NCBI RefSeq assembly: GCF_003957375.1
Contig: NZ_CP025473.1
Location: 1,079,501-1,143,500, forward strand
Origin: Enterococcus mundtii
GTDB lineage: Bacteria > Bacillota > Bacilli > Lactobacillales > Enterococcaceae
Direction of reading: 5' to 3'
DNA: 64,000 nucleotides
Below are positions 28,459-37,957 of this stretch, in pieces (the stretch's first letter is position 1; each line of letters starts with the position of its first letter). The notes beneath the pieces were generated by a model. The model saw only the letters and a list, made by a program, of their open reading frames with translations, ran no database searches and was not told the origin of the DNA. The position numbers were made by a program, and so were the translations under genes.

Positions 28459-29997
28459 ATGAATACGTTTATCGAAACGCTCAGTGAGAGAAAAGAAGAA
28501 TTATTCGCAGCAACATTTCAGCACTTATCTATTTCATTGATTGCATTATTGATTGCCGCAGTGATTGCGATCCCACTTGCTATTTGGGCAGTCAACCATA
28601 AAAGAATGGCAGAATTTTTGTTACAAGTAACGAGTGTGCTACAAACCATTCCCTCACTTGCACTTTTAGGATTATTGATTCCATTTGTAGGGATCGGCAC
28701 TTTACCGGCGTTGATCGCCTTGATCTTATATGCCTTATTACCGATATTTCAAAGCACTTATATAGGATTAGCAGAAATTGATCCATCAATCGAAGAAGCA
28801 GCAGTTGCTTTTGGGATGTCTCGTTTTCGAAGATTGATCAAAGTAGAGTTACCCATCGCGCTGCCTGTCATTATCTCAGGTATCCGCACAGCGTTGGTAT
28901 TGATCATTGGTACAGCGACATTAGCAGCCTTGATCGGTGCTGGCGGGCTAGGAACATTTATCTTACTAGGGATCGATCGGAATACACCTGTTTTAACTTT
29001 GATCGGCGCAATCAGCTCTGCCTTGTTAGCGATTATTTTCAGTAGCTTGATCCGTCTATTACAACACTTGAAACCTCGTTATACGATGATCACTTTAGGC
29101 TTGATTTTGACTTTAGTCGCAGGTGCTTCCATATATCAAACTGGTTTCTTAAAACAAGAGAAAATCACGATTGCCGGTAAGCTTGGTGCAGAACCAGATA
29201 TATTGATCCAGATGTACAAAGGATTGATCGAAGAAGAAACCGAAGCGGAAGTCGAATTAAAACCGAATTTCGGTAAAACCAGTTTTTTATTCAGCGCTTT
29301 AGAAAACAAACAAATTGATATTTATCCTGAGTTTACTGGAACAGTATTAGAGAGTTTGGTTACAGTTCCGGAATCAATCAAGGACCAAAAATTAACAAAG
29401 GAAGAAACTTATCATGAGGCCAATAGACTGTTAAATGAACAGTTCTCAATGACACTTTTAAGTCCGATGGCTTATCAAAACACATATGCTCTGGCTGTTA
29501 AACGTGACTTTGCGGATGAACACCAATTAAAATCAATTTCGGATTTAGCTAAAATCGAGAATCAAATCAAGGCAGGGTTCACGTTAGAATTTATCGACCG
29601 TGCGGATGGGTACAAAGGGATACAAGAACTTTATCAGTTAGATTTTCCGAGTGTCCAAAGCATGGAACCTAGTTTGCGTTACCAAGCAATAAATAATGGT
29701 GATGTCAATGTAGTTGATGCCTATTCTACCGACAGTGAACTGAAACAATACGATTTAATCGTCTTAGAAGATGACCGAGGCTTGTTCCCTACCTACCAAG
29801 GCGCACCATTGATGAATGAAGATTTTGCCAATGATCATCCAGAAGTCGTGGCAGCTTTAGAGAAACTTAGCGGTAAAATAACGGAAGAACAGATGCAAAC
29901 GATGAATTACCAAGTAAATGTCGAGAAAAAACAACCAGCTGAAGTGGCACGACAATTTTTGGTTGACCAAAGTTTAGTGAAGGAGGATAACAATTGA
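28459..29997 (+). CDS. ABC transporter permease/substrate-binding fusion (OpuB/EgtU type)
   Basis: The 512-residue protein joins a permease to a binding protein. Residues 1-205 form a binding-protein-dependent permease with about six spans and the EAA loop [23 protein letters not shown]. Residues 215-232 form a further membrane anchor. From about 235 there is an extracellular type-II solute-binding domain: [42 protein letters not shown], and later [14 protein letters not shown]. This fusion is known for glycine betaine/carnitine/choline porters and for the EgtU ergothioneine importer of pneumococcus. The opening IAGKLGAEP and DIYPEFTGT fit both. The ATPase gene overlaps by four bases. Substrate is therefore quaternary amine or ergothioneine. 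Confidence 0.9.
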   Translation: MNTFIETLSERKEELFAATFQHLSISLIALLIAAVIAIPLAIWAVNHKRMAEFLLQVTSVLQTIPSLALLGLLIPFVGIGTLPALIALILYALLPIFQSTYIGLAEIDPSIEEAAVAFGMSRFRRLIKVELPIALPVIISGIRTALVLIIGTATLAALIGAGGLGTFILLGIDRNTPVLTLIGAISSALLAIIFSSLIRLLQHLKPRYTMITLGLILTLVAGASIYQTGFLKQEKITIAGKLGAEPDILIQMYKGLIEEETEAEVELKPNFGKTSFLFSALENKQIDIYPEFTGTVLESLVTVPESIKDQKLTKEETYHEANRLLNEQFSMTLLSPMAYQNTYALAVKRDFADEHQLKSISDLAKIENQIKAGFTLEFIDRADGYKGIQELYQLDFPSVQSMEPSLRYQAINNGDVNVVDAYSTDSELKQYDLIVLEDDRGLFPTYQGAPLMNEDFANDHPEVVAALEKLSGKITEEQMQTMNYQVNVEKKQPAEVARQFLVDQSLVKEDNN

Positions 29998-30941
29998 CCG
30001 AACTGATTGAATTTAAAAACGTCCAAAAAACCTTTAATGACAAGTATGCAATTAGACAATTAGACCTTTCGATCAATGAGGGAGAGATCTTTGTATTGGT
30101 AGGTCCTTCGGGAAGTGGAAAGACAACTTCACTAAAAATGATCAATGGGCTCTCTTTACCAAGTGACGGTGAGGTATATTTCAAAGGTAAATCATTAAAG
30201 GACTATAACTTGCAAAAAATGCGTTGGCAAATGGGATATGTCTTGCAACAGATTGCATTGTTTCCGACGATGACTGTCAAACAGAATATCGAAGTGATCC
30301 CTGAAATGTTAGGCTGGGAAAAACAAAAACGAGCCGAGACTTCGGATCAGTTACTGGCAAAAGTTGGTTTAGATCCCGATGTCTATCGTGATCGAATGCC
30401 ACAAGAATTGTCTGGAGGAGAACAACAGCGTGTAGGGATCATTCGGGCGTTAGCAGCCAATCCTGAAGTGATCTTGATGGATGAGCCTTTCAGTGCGTTG
30501 GACCCTCTATCAAGAACTTCCTTGCAGGAGCTTGTTTTATCACTTCATAAAGAATTAGGTACGACGATTGTTTTTGTTACCCATAACATGGAAGAAGCAA
30601 TTAAACTAGGGGATCGCATTGCTGTGATGAAAGAAGGGGTATTGATCCAATGTGATACACCAGGACAATTATTGATGCATCCTAAGAATGACTTTGTACG
30701 TAGTTTCTTCGAGGAATCGATCCAAGAAAAAGATCAGACAGTTGAACAACTTATACTTGCTGGTTTTTTTGAGAAAGAGATCACTGAACAAAGAAGAGTG
30801 ATTCAGCTTGATACACCATTAAAACAATTATTTGCTCAACTAGAAGCTGTCGAAACAGTCAACATCTATAAACAAGAAATTCCGATTGGATCGATCTCCA
30901 GAGAAAATGTCTTTGCATTTCTAAGTGGAAAGCAGAGTTGA
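29994..30941 (+). CDS. ABC transporter ATP-binding protein (OpuA/EgtV type)
   Basis: The 315-residue protein starts at a TTG that overlaps the permease stop (TTGA) and has an AGGAGG site. It has Walker [10 protein letters not shown], a Q-loop, signature [11 protein letters not shown], Walker [14 protein letters not shown] and the H-loop [10 protein letters not shown]-terminal extension of about 70 residues after 245 may be a shortened regulatory CBS-like region, but paired CBS motifs are not obvious. The quaternary-amine transporter ATPase family is the best match. It powers the fusion permease just upstream and is the last gene of the operon. Confidence 0.93.
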   Translation: MTELIEFKNVQKTFNDKYAIRQLDLSINEGEIFVLVGPSGSGKTTSLKMINGLSLPSDGEVYFKGKSLKDYNLQKMRWQMGYVLQQIALFPTMTVKQNIEVIPEMLGWEKQKRAETSDQLLAKVGLDPDVYRDRMPQELSGGEQQRVGIIRALAANPEVILMDEPFSALDPLSRTSLQELVLSLHKELGTTIVFVTHNMEEAIKLGDRIAVMKEGVLIQCDTPGQLLMHPKNDFVRSFFEESIQEKDQTVEQLILAGFFEKEITEQRRVIQLDTPLKQLFAQLEAVETVNIYKQEIPIGSISRENVFAFLSGKQS

Positions 30942-31050
30942 TTTGAATGTTTTAGACAGGTGAACTATGACTTATTTAGATAACTGGACACAAAGAAGTA
31001 GTAGTTCAATAAAAGTTATTTAAAAACATATTAGAATATCAAAGAAAGAT

Positions 31051-31145
31051 ATGATCGAATGAAGGCGTTGATTTTAGGATGCTTTTATTCGATCATTTAT
31101 TATTACTAATATTATTTAACCGTAAATTAAAAATATCTAACGTTA
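31051..31145 (+). promoter_or_regulatory. Hairpin and TCTAACGTTA motif in the leader of the first Mga-type gene
   Basis: The gap 30942-31350 has no gene. ATGATCGAAT (31051-31060) pairs with ATTCGATCAT (31087-31096), a possible weak terminator of the transporter operon. TCTAACGTTA at 31136-31145 recurs at 33055-33064 upstream of the second Mga-type gene. The rest is very AT-rich. Confidence 0.5.
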
Positions 31146-31350
31146 GCTTCATTTTTCTTATAGACATAAGACGATTTATATTTTAAACTTATAATTAAGT
31201 AATAGTACATATATTTTTTGAAATCTTATTTCAATGATAAATCTAAATGAAAATTGAATAATCATATAAGAAAAAATTGAAAAAATCACAGACGGGGTGT
31301 TATTTTTTTTGTTTATTACTGTGCTTTTTTATTAGATTTGGGGGAGTAAA

Positions 31351-32835
31351 ATGAAAGGAATATTAAATAAACAAAGTACAAGGCAATTAGCTTTATTAGA
31401 ATTGCTGTGGGAGAATGAATGGTTGACCGTATCGAAAATTGTCCAAGTCATCGGGGGAGTCGAAAAGACGATACGAACGGATATCAAACATTTAAATGAG
31501 ATAATCAAACCACTTACAATTGAAACATCTTTTAAACACGGTGTTTTCTTGGATAAAACACTTGGAGTCTCAAAAACACATCTTTATTCTTTGTTTTTAC
31601 AAAATTGCATCGAATGCCAGATCATCGAAGAAATTTTCTTCAATCCGAAGCTTTCTAAAGGTGAGTTATGTGATTGCTTGTTTATCTCAGAGACACAGTT
31701 GAACCGCTTACTGACCAAACTAAATTCAGTTTTAGAAAAATTTTCAATACAAATCAGTCATGAATTGACAATTGTAGGTTCAGAGATAAATATTCGTAAA
31801 TTATTTGCTAGTTTGATGTATGAAAAATATCTTTCAGCACAAACGCTTCTTTTAAAAGAAGAGTTTGATTTGATCGATCAATTGATCCAACGTTTTTGTG
31901 AGGAAAACATAACGATCATTGAAACGAATGACCAGCATCATTTTTTATTAAATAAAATACACTTGAAAGTACTAGCTGCTCTATATCGATGCAAGCAAGG
32001 GGCTTTTATAGAAAAAAAAGCAACTGTTTTTAGCTACAAAATCATTTTGAATGATGAAGAATTAAAACGTAAATATAAAGAATATTTTGAAATTGAACTA
32101 AATGAAGACATATTATACAACTTATTTGCCAACTATTGCGAACCTTTTAAAGTGATCGGAGCTTGTCAACAGTTTGGTATTTTCCAATCCTCCTTACATA
32201 GTAAAATTGAACGACTGATCAAAGATTTATCTCAACGATTTAATATCGAGTGCTCCCATAGTGATACATTGATTTCTGACATTTTATGGAGTAGTTTTCG
32301 AATCACTGGACCGACTTTCATATTGAACAATGTGCTTGAAGAATTTGTTTTAGAATTAATGGATGAAAATCAAACAATCATGTTTGAAATAAGGGAGTGT
32401 TTTGCAGAAATATATGAAGAACTTGAACTTAAACCGTTTGATAAGAAAAATATGGTGTATCAATCGATATATAGTTTGGTTACACAGTGGTCTGATTTTA
32501 GGATCGAGATGAAAAAGACCCATCAGATCAAAGCTGCATTGATCTTGGATGTTCCTATTGGTCATTTGCGTATGTTGAAGGAAGAAATCGAAATACATTT
32601 TAGAAGTACGTACTCCGTTGATATCTTGTCACCATTTGATCTGTTCAGCCAAGTAAAATTAGAAAAATATGACTGTGTGTTGACAGATGTTTGTACAATC
32701 CGAGGGTCCATCGAACAACCGAGGGTGATCGGCATCCCGCATTATTTCGACAATGAGTTCATTCACAAATTACATACTTTTATCATAAAAAGAAAGGAAA
32801 GTATGAAGTTATTTAGAAAAGAACTTGTGATATAA
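31351..32835 (+). CDS. Mga-type transcriptional regulator, copy 1
   Basis: The 494-residue protein has an N-terminal double helix-turn-helix region of the Mga/AtxA class. The first is within RQLALLELLWENEWLTVSKI and EKTIRTDIKHLNE (about 10-50). A second is near 90-130 (LFISETQLNRLLTKLN). A PRD-like central region and a C-terminal EIIB-like region (ALILDVPIGHLRMLKEEI, VLTDVCTIRG near 395-460) follow. Such proteins activate surface and virulence genes and can respond to sugar PTS phosphorylation. It is paralogous to the gene at 33167, with matching segments such as LTIETSF and ISETQ. The three-gene surface operon downstream is the likely target (inference). Confidence 0.88.
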   Translation: MKGILNKQSTRQLALLELLWENEWLTVSKIVQVIGGVEKTIRTDIKHLNEIIKPLTIETSFKHGVFLDKTLGVSKTHLYSLFLQNCIECQIIEEIFFNPKLSKGELCDCLFISETQLNRLLTKLNSVLEKFSIQISHELTIVGSEINIRKLFASLMYEKYLSAQTLLLKEEFDLIDQLIQRFCEENITIIETNDQHHFLLNKIHLKVLAALYRCKQGAFIEKKATVFSYKIILNDEELKRKYKEYFEIELNEDILYNLFANYCEPFKVIGACQQFGIFQSSLHSKIERLIKDLSQRFNIECSHSDTLISDILWSSFRITGPTFILNNVLEEFVLELMDENQTIMFEIRECFAEIYEELELKPFDKKNMVYQSIYSLVTQWSDFRIEMKKTHQIKAALILDVPIGHLRMLKEEIEIHFRSTYSVDILSPFDLFSQVKLEKYDCVLTDVCTIRGSIEQPRVIGIPHYFDNEFIHKLHTFIIKRKESMKLFRKELVI

Positions 32836-33054
32836 TCTGTTTAATGATCCAATTTATTAGATATGTCTATACTGGCATATCTTTTCTTGTTCTTAATTAA
32901 TAAAAAAGCAAAAAATTATTGATAAACATCTGTTTTGAAAATGGTTATAAACAGAATGATCACTGAATCAATGAGAATACCTTAATATTTTTAAAATATA
33001 CCAATTTTTTGAATGATAGAATTGTTGACATTTTCATTACATCTACCTATAAGT

Positions 33055-33085
33055 TCTAACGTTATTTTACCAAGCAGTCGGTAGA
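33055..33085 (+). promoter_or_regulatory. Motif pair upstream of the second Mga-type gene
   Basis: TCTAACGTTA (33055-33064) is followed directly by TTTTACCAAGCAGTCGGTAGA (33065-33085), an inverted repeat of the form TTTACC-N8-GGTARA. The same inverted repeat recurs before the LPXTG gene at 34894-34914. This fits a binding site of a Mga-family activator, but the true site is unproven. The gap 32836-33166 is otherwise AT-rich and without a gene. Confidence 0.45.
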
Positions 33086-33166
33086 TTGAGATTATTTTTA
33101 GATAAATCATTATGTTAAAAATAATGTAGACGTTCAATATTTTTTGTTGGGAGAGGTGGAAACGAA

Positions 33167-34639
33167 ATGAGAGAAATCTTAGATGGACGTTTGAAACGTC
33201 AGTTGAAGATTTTGGAAATATTATGGGATACTCAGTGGATGACGACAGCTGAATTAGCCGAAATGATCGAAAGCTCAGAAAAAACAACTCGAAATGATCT
33301 TTCACAAATCAATGAGATGATTGCACCGTTGACAATTGAAACCTCCTTTAGATCAGGAGTATTGCTAAAGAAAAATCTGAAAACACCCAAAGCATTCATC
33401 TATTCAAAAATTTTGAGTAAAAGTTTGGAATATACCTTACTTGAGACACTATTTTTTAGAAGAGTAAGTTCAAAAGACGACCTAAGTGATAGTTTATACA
33501 TATCTGAAACACAAGTATCACGTATTATTAATCGAATCAATCAAGTCATCAGTAAATATGAATTTAAAATCAATAATCATCTCGATATTGTAGGTAATGA
33601 AGGGAATATTAGAGATTTTTTTTCTGCCTTCTTTGCAGAAAAATATAATTTACCTGAGAATTTGCTGAAAAGCGATGATATCTCTTTGATCACGGATATT
33701 ATCGAAGTATTTGTAAAAGAGAATACGATCTGGGCATTAGTCAATAATGATAATCACTTGTTTTTAGGAAATATGAAATTTCATTTATTTATTTTTTTTA
33801 TTCGTTTGAAGCAAGATTATCAGTTGTTATCGAGGAATGTACCGTTTATTTTCCAACATTTCTCAAATGAAACAGAACTTTTAAGACGTATCAATGAAAA
33901 TTTTGCCGTCAATTTAAGAGAAGAAAACCTCCAACAACTTTTCTATGAGTTTTATCAACCGATTCATCCAACTTTACGATTACAATATTTAAATGTCCAA
34001 GTTGATGCTGTAAATCAAAAAAATAAACTAAATCAAGTAATTGAATACTTAGAAAATAAGTTCGGTATAGTTTGTGAGAATCGTGATCAATTGATTCATG
34101 ATATTTATTGGACAACCATGAATATGGTAAGACCCACCTATATTTTACATAATAAAAAACGAGAATTTTTTCAAAACGTAAAAAGAGACAGTCCCACACT
34201 AGTGAAAGATCTAGAAGACCGATTTTTTGAGATTTATCAGACATTAGGATCTGTATTTCATAGCTATCTAGATGAAATGATCCATCAATCAGTCTTCAAG
34301 TTGTTGACTTCCTGGTCAAATCTATGGGTACAAGTACGGAAGCAAAAGATAAAACTCCATGTCGCACTATTATTAGATAGTTCTTATGATCATATGCGTA
34401 TGCTCAAAGAGGAAATCAAATTTTATTTTCGACATAATATCAATATAGAGATTCTCAACCCTGCGACAAAAATACAAAATGATTATTTAAAGAAGTTTGA
34501 TTGTCTTCTGACAGATATATATTCCAATGACTATTTTGAAGTGCCTACTCTTGGGATTTCTAACTATTTAGATGAAGCGATCATTGATAAATTGGTCGAG
34601 TACTATCACATCAAAGTGGATGAACTTGCTGAGATTTGA
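33167..34639 (+). CDS. Mga-type transcriptional regulator, copy 2
   Basis: The 490-residue protein has the same layout as the gene at 31351. Its HTH segments are RQLKILEILWDTQWMTTAEL, SEKTTRNDLSQINEMIAPL and YISETQVSRIINRINQV. A PRD-type middle and an EIIB-like C-terminal domain (ALLLDSSYDHMRMLKEEI, CLLTDIYSND) follow. Similarity between the two copies runs through their whole length, so they are tandem paralogs rather than fragments. GGGAGAGG precedes the ATG. It lies 345 bp before the LPXTG gene with no intervening terminator that I can see. Confidence 0.88.
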   Translation: MREILDGRLKRQLKILEILWDTQWMTTAELAEMIESSEKTTRNDLSQINEMIAPLTIETSFRSGVLLKKNLKTPKAFIYSKILSKSLEYTLLETLFFRRVSSKDDLSDSLYISETQVSRIINRINQVISKYEFKINNHLDIVGNEGNIRDFFSAFFAEKYNLPENLLKSDDISLITDIIEVFVKENTIWALVNNDNHLFLGNMKFHLFIFFIRLKQDYQLLSRNVPFIFQHFSNETELLRRINENFAVNLREENLQQLFYEFYQPIHPTLRLQYLNVQVDAVNQKNKLNQVIEYLENKFGIVCENRDQLIHDIYWTTMNMVRPTYILHNKKREFFQNVKRDSPTLVKDLEDRFFEIYQTLGSVFHSYLDEMIHQSVFKLLTSWSNLWVQVRKQKIKLHVALLLDSSYDHMRMLKEEIKFYFRHNINIEILNPATKIQNDYLKKFDCLLTDIYSNDYFEVPTLGISNYLDEAIIDKLVEYYHIKVDELAEI

Positions 34640-34893
34640 TCTACTATATAAAAATCAGTTGGCAATAGTTTCAGGATAGTTTATTCGGTTCCGCGATATA
34701 TTACTCAATTATTTCTTTGGGTGGGAATTATTAAGAAAAGTACAAACTGATAGGTTAAAATAATATGTTATTTATTGGTTTCATAAGGACTCTATAATGC
34801 TATCTTATCACTTTTATATATGGGGTATTGGTCAATTATTGTAAGCCAGGATTATATTTGTTACTAAAATAAATAACTATATATTCTTATTTT

Positions 34894-34914
34894 ATTTACC
34901 AAACTGGCGGTAAA
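34894..34914 (+). promoter_or_regulatory. Inverted repeat upstream of the surface operon
   Basis: ATTTACCAAACTGGCGGTAAA forms TTTACC-N8-GGTAAA and matches the motif at 33065-33085. It lies 90 bp before the LPXTG gene. The gap 34640-34984 holds nothing else recognisable. Confidence 0.5.
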
Positions 34915-34984
34915 ACTTGGTTTTAAAAGTGCTGGTTTTTTAAGGATAATTGTTTTGTGGGAATCGTGTCGTTTATATTAGGAG

Positions 34985-35347
34985 GTGAAGGTTAAGATAA
35001 AAAAGACGATGTATTACATGATAGGTGTGTTGCTGTTATGCTTTATGAGTCCAACTGTCTATCATGCTCAACAATCAGAAATACAAACAGTTCATGTCGA
35101 AGCAACGATCGGTGATTTAAGTAATAGTTCCGAAAATCAAGACGACACATGGCAGAGTACCCAAAATGAAGAACAGCAAGCTACAGGTTCAACACCAAAT
35201 AAAAGTGAAGGTTCTTCCTCTAATTTCCCACAAACCGGAGAACGCTTGACCAATGGAATTGCTTTGATCGGTTTATTGCTTACTCTTTTTTCGATAGGAT
35301 TGTTTTATACATTCAATCAAAAAGAAGAACGACTACAAAAAATTTAG
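34985..35347 (+). CDS. Small LPXTG-type cell-wall-anchored protein; start codon unresolved
   Basis: The frame encodes about 116-120 residues: a signal peptide (basic start, hydrophobic core MYYMIGVLLLCFM), a Ser/Asn/Gln-rich linker of about 50 residues, the sortase motif FPQTG near residue 80, a hydrophobic segment and a basic tail NQKEERLQKI. Sortase A should attach it to peptidoglycan. A strong AGGAGGTGA at 34980-34988 overlaps the only GTG (34985), and the codon where a start would be expected (34997) is ATA, not ATG. The next ATG (35009) is too far from the site. The start may be an unusual ATA, the GTG, or have been lost. Small LPXTG proteins of this style accompany WxL loci in enterococci. 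Confidence 0.75.
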   Translation: MKVKIKKTMYYMIGVLLLCFMSPTVYHAQQSEIQTVHVEATIGDLSNSSENQDDTWQSTQNEEQQATGSTPNKSEGSSSNFPQTGERLTNGIALIGLLLTLFSIGLFYTFNQKEERLQKI

Positions 35348-35388
35348 TGAAATAATATAGATTATTTCAGCAAGGAGAGAAATTCAAT

Positions 35389-35991
35389 ATGAAGAAGCTA
35401 AGTAATTTAGCGATTGTATCCACAGTTTTATTAAGCGCTTTGGGATTTGGATCAATGAATGTTGCTGCCAATGATTTAGGATGGATTCCTGGTCAACCTG
35501 ACAATTCGCCGGGGCAAACGATCAAAAATGATGATAAAGCTGATGTTAAAGTTTCAGGGTGGATCGGAGAATGGGATCCAGTTGATCCAGAAGATAAACG
35601 CTATATCGACATTACGATCCCAACGACTGTAAGATATGCAAATGCGATGGCAGAAGACGGAACGCCTCAACCAGAGATCGTTTCCCCATTATATGCAATG
35701 ACAAATAATTCAACTTCACATAGAGTGATGATCGAAGTAGATAGCTTTGCGGAGACAAGCTCAACTGGAATCACTCAAGATTTGTTCTTTACACCACTAA
35801 ATGAAGCAGCGGTTCGTTTACAAAGTGCTTCGGGACAGTTCTTGAATACTCGTACTTACTTGACAACTATCGATACAGGACAAACCAAATCCTTGAAATT
35901 TGAAGGCGCAATCACTAGTCCTTTCCAACAAGATGTTATTGTGACACCTGCATACACGATGTCATTCCATTTTTCTGCATTAGCTAACTAA
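35389..35991 (+). CDS. Secreted protein of the surface operon
   Basis: The 200-residue protein has an excellent AAGGAGAG site and a signal peptide (residues 1-27, cleavage near NVAA). The mature part is Asp/Pro/Thr-rich and predicted beta-type: DITIPTTVRYANAM, PEIVSPLYAMTNNSTSHRVMIE, and a C-terminal AYTMSFHFSAL. The pattern recalls the WxL or TasA-like beta-sandwich proteins that accompany LPXTG genes, but I see no WxL tryptophan motif near the C-terminus. No membrane anchor is present, so it would be released or held non-covalently at the wall, perhaps by its neighbours. Family not firmly recognised. Confidence 0.75.
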   Translation: MKKLSNLAIVSTVLLSALGFGSMNVAANDLGWIPGQPDNSPGQTIKNDDKADVKVSGWIGEWDPVDPEDKRYIDITIPTTVRYANAMAEDGTPQPEIVSPLYAMTNNSTSHRVMIEVDSFAETSSTGITQDLFFTPLNEAAVRLQSASGQFLNTRTYLTTIDTGQTKSLKFEGAITSPFQQDVIVTPAYTMSFHFSALAN

Positions 35992-36089
35992 TCTTAGCAA
36001 AGTTGATAAGTATTCCATTACCTATTTTAGTAGAAAGAGTCTGAATGACAGACTTTTCAGTTATAATTTGAGAAAGGAGGTTGAGAAAA

Positions 36090-36614
36090 ATGGCACATAG
36101 TAATAATATTGAAAAAAAGAATCATAGTAAAAAGAAGAGAACTTATATCTTGTTTTCTTTGCTACTCCTATGTCTTGTAGCAGGGATCGGCGGATACTTT
36201 TATTTTAATCAATCTCCTCCTCAAGTAGTGGCAGGATTGCCTGATTTAGATGACAATCTGTCAAGATTAAGTAATGAAGATATTTTGAAAGTAATGCAAG
36301 ATCAAGTGGATAAAGACAAAATGCGTATTCTTTTGAAACATGATATAGAAGTTGATAAAGAAGGAAAAGCAAGTGTCGATGTACGTAATAATGGTCAGAA
36401 TGCATTCAATATCCAAGTAGAATACTATCTAGCATCAAATAATAAACAATTGTATAAATCAGGATTGATTCCTCCAAACAACCGAATAGACTCTATCCCT
36501 TTTGAAAATCTACCTGATGCTGGCAGTCATGATGTTAGAATTTTATACAATATTTATAATGAAGAAAAATTGGTCAATACAACAACAATCGATGGTACAA
36601 TCAACATTAGTTGA
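36090..36614 (+). CDS. Membrane-anchored extracellular protein of the surface operon
   Basis: From ATG 36090 (AAAGGAGG nine bases upstream) the protein has 174 residues. A Lys-rich cytoplasmic N-terminus (about 20 residues) leads into one membrane span, TYILFSLLLLCLVAGIGGYF. The extracellular part has an Ig-like beta-sandwich look: GKASVDVRNNGQNAFNIQVEYYLASNNKQLYKSG-type strands and the GTINIS end. It has no LPXTG or signal-peptidase site. It is the last gene of the operon and is followed by a strong terminator, so the three products probably act together at the cell surface. No known name. Confidence 0.75.
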   Translation: MAHSNNIEKKNHSKKKRTYILFSLLLLCLVAGIGGYFYFNQSPPQVVAGLPDLDDNLSRLSNEDILKVMQDQVDKDKMRILLKHDIEVDKEGKASVDVRNNGQNAFNIQVEYYLASNNKQLYKSGLIPPNNRIDSIPFENLPDAGSHDVRILYNIYNEEKLVNTTTIDGTINIS

Positions 36615-36638
36615 TCGCTGATTGATGGTAACATAAAT

Positions 36639-36692
36639 AAAAAATGGAAGGCTCTGAAAATAGATAATCTATTTTCGAGCCTTCCATTTTTT
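36639..36692. terminator. Bidirectional terminator
   Basis: AAAAAATGGAAGGCTC (36639-36654) pairs with GAGCCTTCCATTTTTT (36677-36692), with an inner stem AAAATAGA/TCTATTTT. It serves the surface operon and the convergent LysM gene. Confidence 0.93.
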
Positions 36693-36727
36693 ATTTATTT
36701 AGCTTTTAACTCAAAGCTAAACCGTAC

Positions 36728-37342
36728 TTAGTACCAACCGTTAGCTAACCAGAAAGCTTTGGCTGCATCCCAAGAACCATAACGAGAAGCAACGTATTGT
36801 TCTGCCACTCTTTCTTGATTGGCAGCAGAGTAGTCACCGTTCAAGTAAGAAGAGTCTAATTGGTAACGGCCGATATAACGTCCGTTTGTTGCTGTATAAG
36901 AACCGCTAGATTCTTTTTGTGCGATCCATTCTTTGGCATCGTTCGTGCCAGTTGAAACAGCGACTTCAGTAGCTGGTGCTTGTTCCACAACAGGCGCTTG
37001 TTCTACTACAGGTGCTTGTTCCACAACAGGTGTTTCCACAACTGGAGCTGTTTCTTGAACAGGTTCCACAGGTGTTTGAGTAGCGACAGGAGCAGCTGCT
37101 TGCTCACCAGTAGGAATAGTTAATTCTTGACCTGAAAAAATCATGTGAATGTTTGAGATTGAGTTAGCTTCGGCAATTGTTTGGATCAAGGAGTTGTCAC
37201 CAACGTATTTTTGAGAAATCGTTGATAAAGTATCACCTGATTGAACAGTGTAGGCTTCGTCTGCGTGTGCAGAAGTACCCATAAATAATGCAGCGCCGGC
37301 GGCCAAAGTTGTTCCAAAAAGAATAGTTTTAAGTGATTTCAT
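36728..37342 (-). CDS. LysM cell-wall protein with aggregation-promoting-factor/lytic-transglycosylase-like C-terminus
   Basis: The 204-residue protein has a signal peptide (residues 1-27, cut after AHA), then one LysM domain: YTVQSGDTLSTISQKYVGDNS to GQELTIPTGE (about 31-80). A Pro/Val/Glu linker with repeats of VVEQAP spans about 85-125. The C-terminal 70 residues, beginning EWIAQKESSGSYTATNGRYIGRYQL, match the Apf/resuscitation-factor-like domain of lactic acid bacteria, with the E of KESSG as the likely catalytic Glu. It binds peptidoglycan and is probably secreted in quantity. A GAAGGAG site precedes the ATG. The upstream gap to 37690 contains no other gene. Confidence 0.9.
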   Translation of the reverse strand: MKSLKTILFGTTLAAGAALFMGTSAHADEAYTVQSGDTLSTISQKYVGDNSLIQTIAEANSISNIHMIFSGQELTIPTGEQAAAPVATQTPVEPVQETAPVVETPVVEQAPVVEQAPVVEQAPATEVAVSTGTNDAKEWIAQKESSGSYTATNGRYIGRYQLDSSYLNGDYSAANQERVAEQYVASRYGSWDAAKAFWLANGWY

Positions 37343-37690
37343 GAAAGATCTCCTTCGTATTTTAAAAAGTTATTTGATTAGCTGTTTTCGCTAACGAGTA
37401 ATACTTTACCATGTTGAGACATTTCATAGGTGATAAAAACGTAACAGTTTATGACAAAGCTACCTTTTTTGTAATATTCAACGAAACATATGTAATCGAA
37501 AAACGCTTTCTTTCCTTTAATTAAAAGAATGTATGTTCTCGTTTTTTGATAAGAAAAATTAGTTAAGAAAATATTAAGTGCGTAATAAATATGTTTTTTT
37601 CCTATTTTAGAAGATAAAATGGCTGGATATCAATCAGTCATAATAGCTATTCTTAAGGCTGTTGATGTCAATACAAAGGAGTTAATCAAA
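37343..37690. other. Upstream regulatory region of the LysM gene
   Basis: This AT-rich gap contains no coding frame. On the minus strand, TGTCATAAACTGTTAC (about 37440-37460 reversed) resembles the direct-repeat WalR site but with a 4-bp instead of 5-bp spacer. It is noted as weak. Confidence 0.3.
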
Positions 37691-37735
37691 TAAAAAAACA
37701 TGGAGCAAATGTTTGCCCCATGTTCTATAAAAATC
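37691..37735 (-). terminator. Terminator after the DUF378 gene
   Basis: On the minus strand ACATGGGGCAAA pairs with TTTGCTCCATGT and is followed by a T tract. Confidence 0.85.
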
Positions 37736-37744
37736 AAATCCCAA

Positions 37745-37957
37745 TTATTGATGTTCTACACGATTGGAGATCATTGGAAAGAATTTCAAACAATAAATAG
37801 CACAAATCCCGACAATAATATATATAGCTTTAGCTAAAATAGTTGTAGAGCCGCCTGCAATCGTCGCAACTAAATCAAATTCTAATAAACCGACTAACAA
37901 CCAGTTCAATCCTCCAACAATCAACAATGTTAAAGCAATCATATCTAATGTTTTCAT
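37745..37957 (-). CDS. DUF378 small membrane protein
   Basis: The 70-residue protein starts at an ATG at 37957 with an AAAGGGG site. Two hydrophobic segments flank the motif VGGLNWLLVGLLEFDLVA, the DUF378 signature, and a second span IYIIVGICAIYCL follows. These proteins are widespread, membrane-embedded and of unknown role, often linked to general stress. The longer open frame up to 38002 has no ribosome site. A terminator follows. Confidence 0.9.
   Translation of the reverse strand: MKTLDMIALTLLIVGGLNWLLVGLLEFDLVATIAGGSTTILAKAIYIIVGICAIYCLKFFPMISNRVEHQ

Noticed and set aside
35389-35991. Calling the secreted protein a WxL protein
   Set aside because: Context is suggestive, but no WxL motif is present in its C-terminal part.
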